NCBI RefSeq assembly: GCF_024137025.1
Contig: NZ_JAMYJR010000021.1
Coordinates: forward strand, 1-64,000
Length of the DNA stretch: 64,000 nucleotides
Source: Paractinoplanes aksuensis
GTDB lineage: Bacteria > Actinomycetota > Actinomycetes > Mycobacteriales > Micromonosporaceae
Direction of reading: 5' to 3'
Part shown: positions 15,645 to 25,157 of the stretch, one piece after another
Layout: every line of letters begins with the position of its first letter
Position numbering within the stretch: position 1 is the first letter of the stretch
Program-made: the position numbers and the translations under genes
Notes under the pieces: generated by a model
Databases searched by the model: none
Told to the model about the DNA's origin: nothing
Seen by the model: only the letters and a program-made list of their open reading frames with translations

Positions 15645-17045
15645 TTAGCGGGGCTTATCGACGACGAGACTTTGCGCCGCCGCGTACTGCTCGCGAATGA
15701 TCGGCGCGCTCTCGGCCTCGTACGTCTCGGGGGCCGCGGCCGACCACACCGGAGGCTGCTCGCTGCCGGTGGCGACCCACGCGGCCTGGCGGGCGGCGCC
15801 GTCGGCCACGTACTCGCCGGGCGGCGGCACCAGCACCGGCAGGCCGAACAGCTCGGGCGCGATCCGGCGGACGGCCTCGCTGCGGGCGCCCCCGCCGACC
15901 AGCACGATGCGGTTGGCCGTGGCGCCGTTGGTGACCAGCGCGTCGAGCCCGTCGGCGAGCGCGCACAGCATGCCCTCGACGGCGGCCCGGGCCAGGTGGG
16001 CCGGGTCGGAGGTCTTGAGCGTGAGGCCGTGGACGGCGCCGGTGGCATCCGGGCGGTTCGGGGTGCGCTCGCCCTCCAGGTACGGGACGAGGACGAGACC
16101 GTCGGCCCCGGCCGGCGCGCTCAGGGCGAGCCGGGACAGCTCCTCGTGGTCGACGCCCAGCAGCTTGCCGGCCGCGTCGAGCACCCGGGCCGCGTTCAGC
16201 GTGACCACGATGGGCAGGAACCGGCCGGTGGTGTCGGCGAACCCGGCCACCGTGCCGGTCGGGTCGTTGGGCGAGACGTCGGACGAGACGAAGACCGTGC
16301 CCGAGGTGCCGATCGAGACGATCACGTCGCCCGTGCCGGCCCCGGTGCCGAATGCGGCCGAGGCGTTGTCGCCCGCGCCCGGGCCGAGCGGGGCGCCGTT
16401 GGGCAGGCGCCCGGCGATCCCCTTCGGGCCGAGCACCTCGGGGGTGCCGATCAGGCGGCCGAAGCCCAGCTCGAGCAGGTCGGGGCGGTATTCGTTGGTC
16501 TTGGCCGACCAGTAGAGCGTGCCGCTGGCGTCGCTGCGGTCGGTCTTGATCGTGCTGATGTCGGTCGACCCGGAGAGCTTCCAGGTCAGCCAGTCGTGCG
16601 GCAGGCAGACGGCCGCCACTCGCGCCGCGTTCTGCGGCTCGTTGCGGGCCAGCCAGCGCAGCTTGGTCAGGGTGAAGCTGGCGACCGGCACGATGCCGAC
16701 CGCGTCGGCCCACTTGTCGCCGCCGCCGAGCTCCTGGATGAGGTCGGCGGCCGCGCCGGCGCTGCGGGTGTCGTTCCACAACAGCGCCGGGCGGACCACT
16801 TCGCCGTTCTCGTCGAGCACCACCATGCCGTGCTGCTGGCCGGCCACCGAGGCGGCGGCCACGTCGTCGAGACCGCCGGCCTCGTCGATCGCCTGTTGCA
16901 GCGCGGCCCACCAGGCATCCGGATGCACCTCGGTGCCGTCCGGGTGACCGGCCCGGCCCTGCCGGACCAGTTCACCGGTCTCCGCGTCGCGGATGACCAC
17001 CTTGCAGGATTGGGTGGAGCTGTCGATCCCGGCGACAAGCGTCAT
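15645..17045 (-). CDS. xylB: Xylulokinase
   Basis: 466 residues of the FGGY carbohydrate kinase family, phosphorylating D-xylulose to xylulose 5-phosphate, which enters the pentose phosphate pathway. Visible signs: N-terminal phosphate loop [14 protein letters not shown], the xylulokinase-typical [16 protein letters not shown] and CLPHDWLTW, and a C-terminal [15 protein letters not shown] adenosine-site motif. Length is normal. It follows xylA by 12 bases and precedes the MFS gene by 9, so the three form one operon, with the divergent ROK protein as the probable repressor. Confidence 0.95.
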   Translation of the reverse strand: MTLVAGIDSSTQSCKVVIRDAETGELVRQGRAGHPDGTEVHPDAWWAALQQAIDEAGGLDDVAAASVAGQQHGMVVLDENGEVVRPALLWNDTRSAGAAADLIQELGGGDKWADAVGIVPVASFTLTKLRWLARNEPQNAARVAAVCLPHDWLTWKLSGSTDISTIKTDRSDASGTLYWSAKTNEYRPDLLELGFGRLIGTPEVLGPKGIAGRLPNGAPLGPGAGDNASAAFGTGAGTGDVIVSIGTSGTVFVSSDVSPNDPTGTVAGFADTTGRFLPIVVTLNAARVLDAAGKLLGVDHEELSRLALSAPAGADGLVLVPYLEGERTPNRPDATGAVHGLTLKTSDPAHLARAAVEGMLCALADGLDALVTNGATANRIVLVGGGARSEAVRRIAPELFGLPVLVPPPGEYVADGAARQAAWVATGSEQPPVWSAAAPETYEAESAPIIREQYAAAQSLVVDKPR

Positions 17046-17057
17046 GTCAGTGAGTCC

Positions 17058-18245
17058 TCAGTTGGCTCGGAGAACGTGGTCGATCATCAGCTGGTGGAGC
17101 TTCACGAAACCGTAGCCCTGGGCCCCGGCCGCGTCGACATCGAAGTCTTCCCACGCGCTCTTGTCGTTGAGCAGGTCCTGGTAGGTCTCGCCCGGGTTGA
17201 GGGTCGGGGTCTCCAGGTCGAGCACCTTGCTGGCCCGCAGCGCCTCCTGCACCACCGGGTCGGCCCGGAACGCCTGCGCGCGCTCCTTGAGCAGCAGGTA
17301 CATGCGCATGTTGGCCTTGGCCGACTCCCACACGCCGTCGATGTTCTCGGTGCGGGACGGCTTGTAGTCGAAGTGGCGCGGGCCGTCGTACTTGGGGCCG
17401 CCGCCGATCGGGCCGTTCTCGAGCAGGTCGACCAGCGAGAACGCGTTGAGCAGGTCGCCGTGGCCGAACACCAGGTCCTGGTCGAACTTCACGCTGTGCT
17501 GGCCGTTGAGGTCGATGTGGAAGAGCTTCTTCTGCCACAGCGCCTGGGCGATGCCCTGGGTGAAGTTGAGGTTGGACATCTGCTCGTGCCCGACCTCGGG
17601 GTTGATGCCGAACAGCTCGGGGCGCTCGAGCTCGTAGGTGAACGCGATGGCGTGACCCAGGGTCGGCAGCAGGATGTCGCCGCGGGGCTCGTTGGGCTTG
17701 GGCTCGATCGCGAAACGCAGGCCGTAGTTCTTGTCCTCGCTGTACTGCGCGACCAGGTTGAGGCCCTCGCGGTAGCGGTCGAGGGCGGCGTTGATGTCCT
17801 TGGCCGCGTCGTACTCGGCGCCCTCACGGCCGCCCCAGAGCACGAACGTCTCGGCGCCGAGCTCGGCCGCGAGGTCGACCTGGCGCAGCACCTTGCGCAG
17901 CGCGTAGCGGCGGACCGAGCGGTCGTTGCTGGTGAACGCGCCGTCCTTGAACACCGGGTGGCTGAAGGTGTTGGTGGTGACCATCGGGATCTTGATGCCG
18001 GTCTCGTCCAGCGCCTTCTTGAAGCCGCTGAGGATGCCGTCACGGGTCTGCGCGTCGGAGCCGAAGGGCACCAGGTCGTCGTCGTGGAACGTGAGGCCGT
18101 AGGCGCCGAGCTCGGCCAGCTTGTGCACCGCCTCGATCGGGTCGAGCACCGGACGGGTGGCCGAGCCGAACGCGTCCTGGGCCTGCCACCCGATGGTCCA
18201 CAGGCCGAACGAGAACTTGTCTTCGCGGGTGGGTTGGACCGCCAC
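17058..18245 (-). CDS. xylA: Xylose isomerase
   Basis: 395 residues, interconverting D-xylose and D-xylulose. It is the short, actinobacterial (class I) type. Typical motifs: LTFHDDD (His/Asp active site), [21 protein letters not shown] (metal ligands), VGHEQM and [10 protein letters not shown]. The GTG start gives VAVQPTRED and is preferred over a GTG 12 bases earlier because GGAGG sits 5 bases before it, inside the longer alternative. It is the first gene of xylA-xylB-MFS and is transcribed divergently from the ROK regulator. Confidence 0.96.
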   Translation of the reverse strand: MAVQPTREDKFSFGLWTIGWQAQDAFGSATRPVLDPIEAVHKLAELGAYGLTFHDDDLVPFGSDAQTRDGILSGFKKALDETGIKIPMVTTNTFSHPVFKDGAFTSNDRSVRRYALRKVLRQVDLAAELGAETFVLWGGREGAEYDAAKDINAALDRYREGLNLVAQYSEDKNYGLRFAIEPKPNEPRGDILLPTLGHAIAFTYELERPELFGINPEVGHEQMSNLNFTQGIAQALWQKKLFHIDLNGQHSVKFDQDLVFGHGDLLNAFSLVDLLENGPIGGGPKYDGPRHFDYKPSRTENIDGVWESAKANMRMYLLLKERAQAFRADPVVQEALRASKVLDLETPTLNPGETYQDLLNDKSAWEDFDVDAAGAQGYGFVKLHQLMIDHVLRAN

Positions 18246-18257
18246 GGTTACCTCCAC

Positions 18258-18300
18258 GTAACAGCTGGGATTTGTTTATTGGTTGAATTATTTGGCCGCC
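18258..18300. promoter_or_regulatory. xylA/xylR divergent promoter-operator region
   Basis: A strikingly AT-rich island (TTTGTTTATTGGTTGAATTA, then TTTGG) in an otherwise GC-rich 75-base gap between xylA and the ROK regulator. ROK-type XylR proteins bind AT-rich operators in such gaps and release them with xylose. The inverted symmetry is imperfect, so the exact operator is not defined. Confidence 0.5.
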
Positions 18301-18319
18301 GTGTGGCATTGTCAAGGCC

Positions 18320-19444
18320 GTGAACGGCCGCTTGATGAATGCTTCCCGCAGCCCCGTCCGGCAATCGAGCGTGCGTGCCCACAATCTCGCGCTCGTGTTG
18401 CAGACAGTGGCGAACAGCGCAGATCGCCCATCCCGGGCGGCCATCTCGGCCTCGACCGGGCTCACCCGGGCCACCGTGTCGGCCCTGGTCGACGATCTCA
18501 TCGCGGGGCATCTGCTCACCGAGCTCGACCCGGCGCCGCGGACGGGGGCCGGCCGTCCCGCCGCCGGCCTGGCCCTCACCCCCGACGGCCCGGGCGGGCT
18601 CGGCCTCGAGATCAACGTCGACTACCTGGCCGCGTGCGTGGTCGACCTGACCGGCGCGGTCCGGCACCGCTTCGTCACCCGGGCCGACCAGCGCCTGCTG
18701 CCGCCCGCGGCCGCCCTGGCCGAGTTGGGCGCGCTGGCCGCGCAGGCACAGGCGGCGGCCGGCGCCGACGGAATCGAGCTGGCCGGGGCCGCGCTGGCCG
18801 TGCCGGGCCTGGTCGCGGCGGACGGTCTGGTGCGGGTCGCGCCCAACCTGGGCTGGTCCGACGTCGACGTGCCGGCCCTGCTCAACCTGGGCCTGCCGCT
18901 GACCGTCGACAACGAGGCCAACCTGGCCGCCCTGGGCGAGCTGCGGACCGACGGCGGCCCGCCGACCTTCTTGTACGTCTCGGGTGAGATCGGCATCGGC
19001 GCCGGCATCGTGCTCGACGGCGAGCTGTACCGCGGCGGCCGGGGCTGGAGCGGCGAGATCGGGCACGTCACCGTGTATCCCGACGGCCGCCCGTGCCGCT
19101 GCGGCGCCAACGGCTGTCTCGAGCAGTACGCGGGTCAGGAGGCGGTCGCGGCCGATCCCGACCTGGCCGCGGCCGCCCTCGGCATCGCGCTGTCGGCCGT
19201 GGTCAACCTGCTCGACCTGGGCGTGATCGTGCTCGGTGGCGGTTACGCGCCCGAGTTCGACCGGCTGCGCGACGGCATCGACGCCGAGCTGAGCCGCCGG
19301 GTGCTCACGGCCGGCCTGGCCCCGGTGACGCTGCGGGCAGCCACGCTCGGCGCCGACGCGGCCATGCGCGGCGCGGCCGACGTGGTGATCAGCGGCGTGC
19401 GGGACGATCCGGCCAGTTGGCTGGCTCGCCCTCAGGCGGTCTGA
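18320..19444 (+). CDS. xylR: ROK-family transcriptional regulator, probable xylose repressor
   Basis: 374 residues with an N-terminal winged helix-turn-helix (about 20-80, SRAAISASTGLTRATVSALV) and a ROK sugar-binding domain. The ROK zinc motif CRCGANGCLE and the sugar-site GEIGHV with its His are present. Divergence from xylA and the AT-rich gap point to repression of xylA-xylB-MFS in the absence of xylose. The phosphate loop of active sugar kinases is weak, as in regulators. The start is GTG with no clear ribosome binding site. The specificity is inferred from position. Confidence 0.88.
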   Translation: MNGRLMNASRSPVRQSSVRAHNLALVLQTVANSADRPSRAAISASTGLTRATVSALVDDLIAGHLLTELDPAPRTGAGRPAAGLALTPDGPGGLGLEINVDYLAACVVDLTGAVRHRFVTRADQRLLPPAAALAELGALAAQAQAAAGADGIELAGAALAVPGLVAADGLVRVAPNLGWSDVDVPALLNLGLPLTVDNEANLAALGELRTDGGPPTFLYVSGEIGIGAGIVLDGELYRGGRGWSGEIGHVTVYPDGRPCRCGANGCLEQYAGQEAVAADPDLAAAALGIALSAVVNLLDLGVIVLGGGYAPEFDRLRDGIDAELSRRVLTAGLAPVTLRAATLGADAAMRGAADVVISGVRDDPASWLARPQAV

Positions 19445-19914
19445 GCCGACGAGGCGGATTCGCCGTTCTCGCCGGCCGCGGCCGCGAACTCGCTGAGCCC
19501 CCGCAGCAGGGCGGCCCGGCCGCCGGACGACATTTTTTCGAGTACGCCGGTGAGCGCGCGGCGCCGGATGCGGCGCAGCTCGCCCAGCAGGGTGCGCGAG
19601 GCCGGGGTGAGATAGAGCGCGATCTCGCGCCGGTCGGCCCGGCCGGGCACCCGTTCGACCATGCCCGAGGCGACCAGCCGGTCGCACAAGCGGCTGGCCG
19701 ACGAGAGCAGCATGCCCAGTTCGGCCGCGAGACCGCCCAGATTTATGCCTTCGCTGCGCTCGACGGCCAGCAATGCGTTCAACTGGACCGAGGAGATGCG
19801 CGGCGTCACCTGCTCGCGGGCCGTGTCCCACGCGAGCAGCAAGGATTTCGCGGCGTCGTCGATCGCCGCGGTCTGCATGGGGTCCGGCCCGTCCGGCCCA
19901 TGGTGAATGGCCAT
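19432..19914 (-). CDS. MarR-family transcriptional regulator
   Basis: About 160 residues. The winged helix is recognised from ISSVQLNALLAVERSEGINL, then LGMLLSSASRLCDRLVASGM (recognition helix) and RVPGRADRREIALYLT (wing). The N-terminal helix provides dimerisation. Its ligand is unknown. The start is uncertain: ATG at 19914 is used here, while ATG at 19965 would overlap the start of the divergent PP2C gene and ATG at 19878 would shorten it. It is divergent from, and may control, the PP2C phosphatase. It overlaps the 3' end of xylR by 13 bases. Confidence 0.85.
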   Translation of the reverse strand: MAIHHGPDGPDPMQTAAIDDAAKSLLLAWDTAREQVTPRISSVQLNALLAVERSEGINLGGLAAELGMLLSSASRLCDRLVASGMVERVPGRADRREIALYLTPASRTLLGELRRIRRRALTGVLEKMSSGGRAALLRGLSEFAAAAGENGESASSAQTA

Positions 19915-19964
19915 GGTGCAGGAGAGACTACTCGTACGGCCGGATCTGTTCGAGGAGGTCGCCA

Positions 19965-21119
19965 TTGATCGACAGGCTACTGGTGCTCCGGCGGATTCTC
20001 ACTGATGCCGCCGCCGATGCCGTTCCGGATCGTCTGGCCGAGGCCCTGGCCGCACCGTTCGGGCTCACCCGCACCGAGTTGTACCTGGTCGATTACCGTC
20101 TGGCCGCCCTCGTGCCGCTCTTCGGCGAGGTCGCGCGCACTCATCCGGGTGATCCGGCCTGGCGCTGCTTCGACCACCAGAACCCGGTGAACGAAAAAGG
20201 TGTGATGTTCGTGCCGGTCTCGTCGCGGGGCGACCGGCTGGGCGTGCTGGCCTGCGAACCGGCCCCCGACAGCCCCGAGGCGGCAGCCGAACTGGCCGAG
20301 GTCGCCGTGGCCCTGGCCCACGAGCTGCAGGCCGCGGCGGCCGGCACCGACCGCTATCAGGGGGCGGCCCGCACCCGCCGGCTCACCCTGGCCGCCGAGA
20401 TGCAGTGGGAGCTGCTGCCCGGGCGCAGCCGCATCCGGCCCGCGTTCGGCCTGGCCGGGCAGCTCGAACCGTCGTACAACGTCCGTGGCGACAGCTTCGA
20501 CTGGGCCGACCAGGAGGGCAGACTCACGCTGAGCGTGCTCAACGGGATGGGTGAGGGCGTGTCGGCCGCCCTGCTCTCCTCGCTCGCCACCTTCGCGCTG
20601 CGCAACGCGCGCCGGGCCGGCATCCCGCTGGCCGATCAGGCGGCGCTGGCCGACCAGGCGGTCTATGCCGAGCACCGGGGGCACGCCCACGTGTCGGCCC
20701 TGCTGCTCGAACTCGACCTGACCAGCGGCGAGGTGCTGGTGGTGGACGCGGGCTCGCCCCGGCTGTTGCTGCTGCGCGACGGCACGGTGCAGGAACTGAA
20801 GCTGCGCAAGGAGTTCCCGCTCGGCATGTTCGACGAGACCGACTACCAGGTGCAGAGCTTCCGTCTGCAGCCCGGCGACCGGCTCATGCTGGCCAGCGAC
20901 GGCGTCTACGAGGCGCTGGCGGCGTCCGGACGGTACGGGGACGCGGCGCTGGCCCGTTTCGTGCGGCGGACGAAGGCCCTGGCCCCGTTGCAGGCGGTGC
21001 GGTCGTTGCTGGGCGACCTGCGCGCGTTCGTGGGCGACGCCGACCTCGACGACGACGCCGTCGCGGTGTGCCTCGACTTCCACGGCATGGAAAAGGCCGC
21101 CACCCCCGATCCGGGGTGA
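19965..21119 (+). CDS. PP2C/SpoIIE-type serine phosphatase
   Basis: 384 residues. The N-terminal half looks GAF-like and the C-terminal part is a SpoIIE/RsbU-type PP2C domain (about residues 145-380). Metal-binding acidic positions fit RGDSFDWAD, LMLASDGVYEAL and DLDDDAVAVCLD. The usual DGxG motif reads NGMGEG here, so one metal ligand may be altered. Such proteins dephosphorylate anti-sigma-factor antagonists in partner-switching systems, but no partner lies nearby. TTG is the start because GGAGG is 7 bases before it. Confidence 0.85.
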   Translation: MIDRLLVLRRILTDAAADAVPDRLAEALAAPFGLTRTELYLVDYRLAALVPLFGEVARTHPGDPAWRCFDHQNPVNEKGVMFVPVSSRGDRLGVLACEPAPDSPEAAAELAEVAVALAHELQAAAAGTDRYQGAARTRRLTLAAEMQWELLPGRSRIRPAFGLAGQLEPSYNVRGDSFDWADQEGRLTLSVLNGMGEGVSAALLSSLATFALRNARRAGIPLADQAALADQAVYAEHRGHAHVSALLLELDLTSGEVLVVDAGSPRLLLLRDGTVQELKLRKEFPLGMFDETDYQVQSFRLQPGDRLMLASDGVYEALAASGRYGDAALARFVRRTKALAPLQAVRSLLGDLRAFVGDADLDDDAVAVCLDFHGMEKAATPDPG

Positions 21120-21127
21120 CGGCCTTT
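21092..21127. terminator. Terminator overlapping the PP2C stop codon
   Basis: AAAGGCCG-C-CACCCC pairs with GGGGTG-A-CGGCCTTT around a short loop. The PP2C stop codon lies in the descending arm. It separates the convergent PP2C and VWA genes. Confidence 0.8.
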
Positions 21128-21144
21128 CCCGCGTACGCGGTGGG

Positions 21145-22935
21145 TCAGCCGCCGCTGGCGCCGGTGCGCCGGCCGATCGCCTCGACGAAGATCGAGCTCA
21201 TCTTCGCCGGGTCCTTGGTGATGAAGACGCCACCCGCGGGGGTCGCCTTCACGATCGTCTGGAGCTCGGTCTCGCTGACCGTGTCGCCGATGCCGATGAT
21301 GACCAGGCGGACCGGCTTGCGGGCGTCGTTCAGCCGCTTCAGCTCACTGAGCAGCTTCTCGATCTTGATGCCGTCGTCGTTCTCGTTCTTGCCGTCGGTG
21401 AAGAGGATGACGGAGTTGACCTTGCCGGGCTGCCAGGTCCTCTTCACCTCTTTGTACGCGTCGAGGACCGTGTCGTAGAGGCCGGTGTTGCCGTCCTCCT
21501 TGGGCACGATCTGACTGATCGACTCTTGCAGCGTGGGACGGCTGGTGGCCAGCGGGCTGATCGGCACGATCTGCTTCCACGGCTGCTTGCCCACCATCTC
21601 GGTGGAGAACAGCCGCACGCCGACGGCCCACTTGTCGCTGAACATGGCCAGGCCGGCCGCGGCCGCCTTGCGGGTCACCTCGGCCCGGGTCTGGTTGTTG
21701 GCCGTCGGCACCTTGATGTTCATCGAGCCCGAGACGTCGAACACGGCAAGCACCCGGCCGGGCTGGGTGATGGCGGTCCAGCTGCCGATGACCTGGCTGA
21801 GCGAGCTGGCATCGATACCGGCCGCGGCCGTGCCACCGTTGTCACCGGCGCCGCCGACCGTGTTGCTGGCCGGCGGGGACGCGTCGGGCGCGCCCAGCGG
21901 ACGGGCGAAGCCGGCGCCGAACGAGCCGTCGGGCGAACGCAGGCCGGCCGCGCCCAGGGCGTTCTTGAACGTGGCGCTGGCGAGCTGGGCCCGCAGACCT
22001 GCGGCCGCCTTCTGCTTCTGCAGGTCGACCTCGGGCATGACCGCGTACGGGTAGTCGAGCGGCATCGGGCTCGGGTCGAGGTAGAGCGCGACCAGCGGCA
22101 CCGGCGGCTTGGCCGCGTTGTACGAGACGACGTTCTCCTCGGAGACCGGCGCCGCGCTGAGACTCTGACCGATGTCGTTGGGGTCGTTCGACCGCGGGAA
22201 CCGCTCGAGCAGTTCCTGCCGCAGGGAGGAGGCGCTCTCGGCCAGGGCCGTGATCGCCTTGACCTTGGTGCCCTGCGCCTTCTCACCGGCGCCGGCCGCC
22301 TGACCGATCGCCAGCAGGCTGGCCAGACCGGTCGCGTCGCGCGTCGGGCTGGCGATGCTGGTGTTCAGGGTCGTGCTGGTCTGCATGAGCTGCAGCAACT
22401 GGGCCCAGCTGAGCTTCTTGTTGGGCCAGCCCACCTGCTCGGCGACCGGCTTGGGCATGGCGAGCACGACCGGGCTCTGCGCGATCGGCTTGTTGTCGGA
22501 GGGCACGAAGCCGGGCGCCTCGGACTTCAGCCGCAGCAACCAGGCCGACGAGTCCGGAACCCAGATGTCCGGCACCTTGACGGCCTCGGGGGCTTTGCCC
22601 AGACCGGCCAGGGTCACCTGATGCTCACCGGCCACGGCCGCGGCCATGGTGGAGGAGTTGACGGTCGAGACCGTGACGGCGACACAGGTGCCGTCGACGT
22701 TCGCGCCCTCCTGCACCCACCGCTGGGCGACCTGGTCGATGGACGGGGCGACCTCACTGGTCGCGGCGAGGGTCAGCCGGATGGAACCGGTGCAACCGTC
22801 GTCGGCGAGCTGTTGGTATCCGTAATAGGACCCACCCATGACGACGACGATCGCCATCGCAGCTCCGACGACGCCCGCTCCCCTGAGATTGAAGTTTCTA
22901 CGATGGCGGCCAGACACGCGCTCTATAGTGCGCAT
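21145..22935 (-). CDS. Membrane-anchored solute-binding and VWA domain protein
   Basis: 596 residues. A single N-terminal membrane helix (about 21-42) is followed by an extracellular solute-binding-like domain (LRLTLAATSEVAPSIDQVAQ type, about 50-330), a Gly/Ala-rich linker and a C-terminal von Willebrand A domain. The VWA MIDAS is complete: DVSGSM, a conserved Thr region (EDGNTGLYD) and LFTDGKNEND. It probably binds a ligand or protein partner outside the cell; no transporter gene is adjacent. It stands alone, with a terminator after the convergent PP2C gene. Confidence 0.85.
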   Translation of the reverse strand: MRTIERVSGRHRRNFNLRGAGVVGAAMAIVVVMGGSYYGYQQLADDGCTGSIRLTLAATSEVAPSIDQVAQRWVQEGANVDGTCVAVTVSTVNSSTMAAAVAGEHQVTLAGLGKAPEAVKVPDIWVPDSSAWLLRLKSEAPGFVPSDNKPIAQSPVVLAMPKPVAEQVGWPNKKLSWAQLLQLMQTSTTLNTSIASPTRDATGLASLLAIGQAAGAGEKAQGTKVKAITALAESASSLRQELLERFPRSNDPNDIGQSLSAAPVSEENVVSYNAAKPPVPLVALYLDPSPMPLDYPYAVMPEVDLQKQKAAAGLRAQLASATFKNALGAAGLRSPDGSFGAGFARPLGAPDASPPASNTVGGAGDNGGTAAAGIDASSLSQVIGSWTAITQPGRVLAVFDVSGSMNIKVPTANNQTRAEVTRKAAAAGLAMFSDKWAVGVRLFSTEMVGKQPWKQIVPISPLATSRPTLQESISQIVPKEDGNTGLYDTVLDAYKEVKRTWQPGKVNSVILFTDGKNENDDGIKIEKLLSELKRLNDARKPVRLVIIGIGDTVSETELQTIVKATPAGGVFITKDPAKMSSIFVEAIGRRTGASGG

Positions 22936-23096
22936 CCTCGAACCTGAATGCCATATACGTTCGGTCGAAAGTTACTCGGATTGGGATTCTTGGCATCTTG
23001 CGTGACCAACCGTAGTGACGCCATCTCGATCAGTGGCGACCGCTGCCCGTTTTGCGGCCCACCGTGCCCAGACGGTCATCAATGCCGTTCCGTGCC

Positions 23097-24149
23097 TCAG
23101 CTGAGGCCGCTGACGTTCCAGCGCAGCAGACTTGTCGGAGTCGGCTCCGACGCGGGCCCACCCAGCAGCGCGGGCACTCCGGTTTCCGGGTCCACCCGCA
23201 TGGTCGTCACGCTCTGTGATCGCTGATTGGTTACGTAGAGGTGATCGTCAATGAGGATCATGTGGCGTGGCCAGTCACCTTCGGTGGGCGTCTCGGCCAG
23301 CAGGGTCGCTTTCTCGCCGTCCCAGCCGAAGGTCGCGACCGAGTTCGGGCCCCGGTTGGCGACGTAGACGAACCGGCCGCCGGGGCCCACCACGATCTCG
23401 GACGGGTAGTTCTCGCCGGCCGTCGTCGTGGTCGCGGCCCGGCCGCCCGGGGTCAGGGCGCCGTCGGCCGCCGGGCGCCACCACGAGAGGTCTCCGCTCA
23501 GCTCGCCGACGACGAACAGGGTGCCGTCGGGCGCGAACCGCACGTGCCGCGGGCCGGTGCCGGGCTCGGCCGTCACCGCCGCCCCGAGCAGCGTCAGGCG
23601 GCTCGAGGTGGGGTCGAGGCGGGCCCGCCACACCTTGTCCGAGCCGAGGTCGGCGATCAGCACCTCGTCGCGTACGGGAAAGACCATGTGGGCGTGGGGG
23701 CCGGCCTGGCGGTCGGTCACCGGGCCGCTGCCCCGCAGGTCGAGGCGGTCGGAGCGCTCGCCCGGGGCGCCCTCGGCGTCGAGCGGGAAGACGGCGACCG
23801 AACCGGTGCCGTAGTTGGCCACCAGCAGGTGCCGGCCGTCGGGCGTGACCGCCAGGTGGGCCGGGTCGCTGCCACCGGTCGGGCGGCTCGACAGCGAGGT
23901 GAGGGAACCGTCGGCGGCGACCGCGAAGGCGGTGACCGTGCCGTCGGGGTCGAGCTCGTTCACCGCGTACAGAACGGGAAGTTCCGGATGGCGGGCGAGG
24001 AACGAGGGGCTGGGCGTGCGCGCGACGACCCCGGACCGGGAGAGGACCCCGGTCGACGCGTCGCGGGTCAGCCGGACGATGCCCTCGCCGTCACCGCCCT
24101 TGTCCACCGTGTAGCCACCGACAAAAACGAATTCCTCGCTCGCGCCCAT
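23097..24149 (-). CDS. Lactonase-family beta-propeller protein
   Basis: 350 residues, cytosolic, with repeated propeller blades. Typical family phrases are VFVGGYT near the N-terminus, PSFLARHPELPVLYAVNE, DPAHLAVTPDGRHLLVANYG, GPHAHMVFP, GPRHVRFAPDGTLFVVGE and a last DWPRHMILID. It belongs to the YbhE/6-phosphogluconolactonase-like family, which includes carboxy-cis,cis-muconate cyclase relatives. The substrate is not certain; hydrolysis of 6-phosphogluconolactone is one option. It is single, with a GC-rich hairpin between it and the next gene. Confidence 0.87.
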   Translation of the reverse strand: MGASEEFVFVGGYTVDKGGDGEGIVRLTRDASTGVLSRSGVVARTPSPSFLARHPELPVLYAVNELDPDGTVTAFAVAADGSLTSLSSRPTGGSDPAHLAVTPDGRHLLVANYGTGSVAVFPLDAEGAPGERSDRLDLRGSGPVTDRQAGPHAHMVFPVRDEVLIADLGSDKVWRARLDPTSSRLTLLGAAVTAEPGTGPRHVRFAPDGTLFVVGELSGDLSWWRPAADGALTPGGRAATTTTAGENYPSEIVVGPGGRFVYVANRGPNSVATFGWDGEKATLLAETPTEGDWPRHMILIDDHLYVTNQRSQSVTTMRVDPETGVPALLGGPASEPTPTSLLRWNVSGLS

Positions 24150-24171
24150 GGGGAGATCCCATCACACCGGT

Positions 24172-24210
24172 GGCCGGGGCGCGGACCCCCGTCGGTCCCG
24201 CGCCCCGGCC
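24172..24210 (-). terminator. GC-rich hairpin terminator
   Basis: GGCCGGGGCGCGG pairs perfectly with CCGCGCCCCGGCC (13 bp, 13-base loop) just after the lipoprotein stop codon on the minus strand. No T-run. Confidence 0.7.
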
Positions 24211-24223
24211 CCGCCGCCGGTGG

Positions 24224-25012
24224 TCAGCTGTTCAGCAGGTCGTAGACGACCGGGGTGGCCTTCTGCTGCTCGGCCGCGGCCGGCGCGACCGGTGTCTCCG
24301 TCGTGCCGAAGCCGGTGTAGCGGACGTGGTAGGTCGCCGCCTTCGCCTTCCCGGCGGCCGGAATCCGGACGAGCAACGAGGTCAGGCGCCCGTCCCCGTC
24401 GACGTCGGCCTCGAACGGCACCGCCTTGGCCTTCGGCCCCAGGGCCTTCAACCGGGCGTCGGTCACGATCTCGGCCTCGGTCGAGGCGGTGAGGTCGGTG
24501 GTGCCGGTGTAGTGGCCGTGGCCGGTGCCGGCCACGGCCGCCGCGCCCTTCAGCACCAGCCCCGCGTAACCGGGATCGGTGTCGCCGTCGTAGCCGGACG
24601 GCGCGACCTCCGGGTCCGTGACCCGGGCCGGGTCGACGACCAGCCACTTGCGCGGAACGCGGGGGAGTCCCGGCACGTCGGCCGGCTCGAACAGGATCTT
24701 CATCCAGGCCTTGTCCCGCACGGTGAGCGCATACATGGTCATCGAGAAGCCGGCGTCCGGCTCGGACTGCTTGACCTGCACCCGGAACGTCTCGCGCGGG
24801 GCGTCGAGCACGCCGGAGATCGGCGTGACGCCGCCCTTGATGTCGAAGGCGAAGGCCGGCGTCTTCTCGTCCGGCACGGCCCGGAGCAGTTGTTCGCGCG
24901 GCGTGATCACCGGCTCGGTCTTTCCGGCGGGGGCGGTGGCCTTGTCGACGAGGCCGCAGCCCGCCGTGGTGGTGAGGACAAGAAGGACAGTGATTCCGGC
25001 CAGGCGCTTCAT
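24224..25012 (-). CDS. Lipoprotein, LppX/LprG-like layout
   Basis: 262 residues. The signal peptide ends in the lipobox TTAGC, making Cys19 the lipidated residue. The mature part is a beta-rich domain with SMTMYALTVRDKAWMKI and YTGTTDLTASTEAEIV, a layout seen in actinobacterial LppX/LprG-like or outer-surface lipoproteins that carry lipids. The internal VDGDGRLTSLLVRI phrase is common in that group. Assignment to a carrier role is tentative. ATG has GGAGGAAGAGAG about 11 bases upstream. It is divergent from the SARP gene. Confidence 0.78.
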   Translation of the reverse strand: MKRLAGITVLLVLTTTAGCGLVDKATAPAGKTEPVITPREQLLRAVPDEKTPAFAFDIKGGVTPISGVLDAPRETFRVQVKQSEPDAGFSMTMYALTVRDKAWMKILFEPADVPGLPRVPRKWLVVDPARVTDPEVAPSGYDGDTDPGYAGLVLKGAAAVAGTGHGHYTGTTDLTASTEAEIVTDARLKALGPKAKAVPFEADVDGDGRLTSLLVRIPAAGKAKAATYHVRYTGFGTTETPVAPAAAEQQKATPVVYDLLNS

Positions 25013-25157
25013 GATGGTTCTCTCTTCCTCCCGTGATGGGGCGTCGGAGAGCACGCTGCCGGGCCTCGCTGCCATCGCTCTGCGGCTATGCTGCTGCCGC
25101 TGCCGCCGCGCTTCCGTTTCTCTGTTTGCGCAGGTCGGCGTCCTGGAAGGATTTTTC

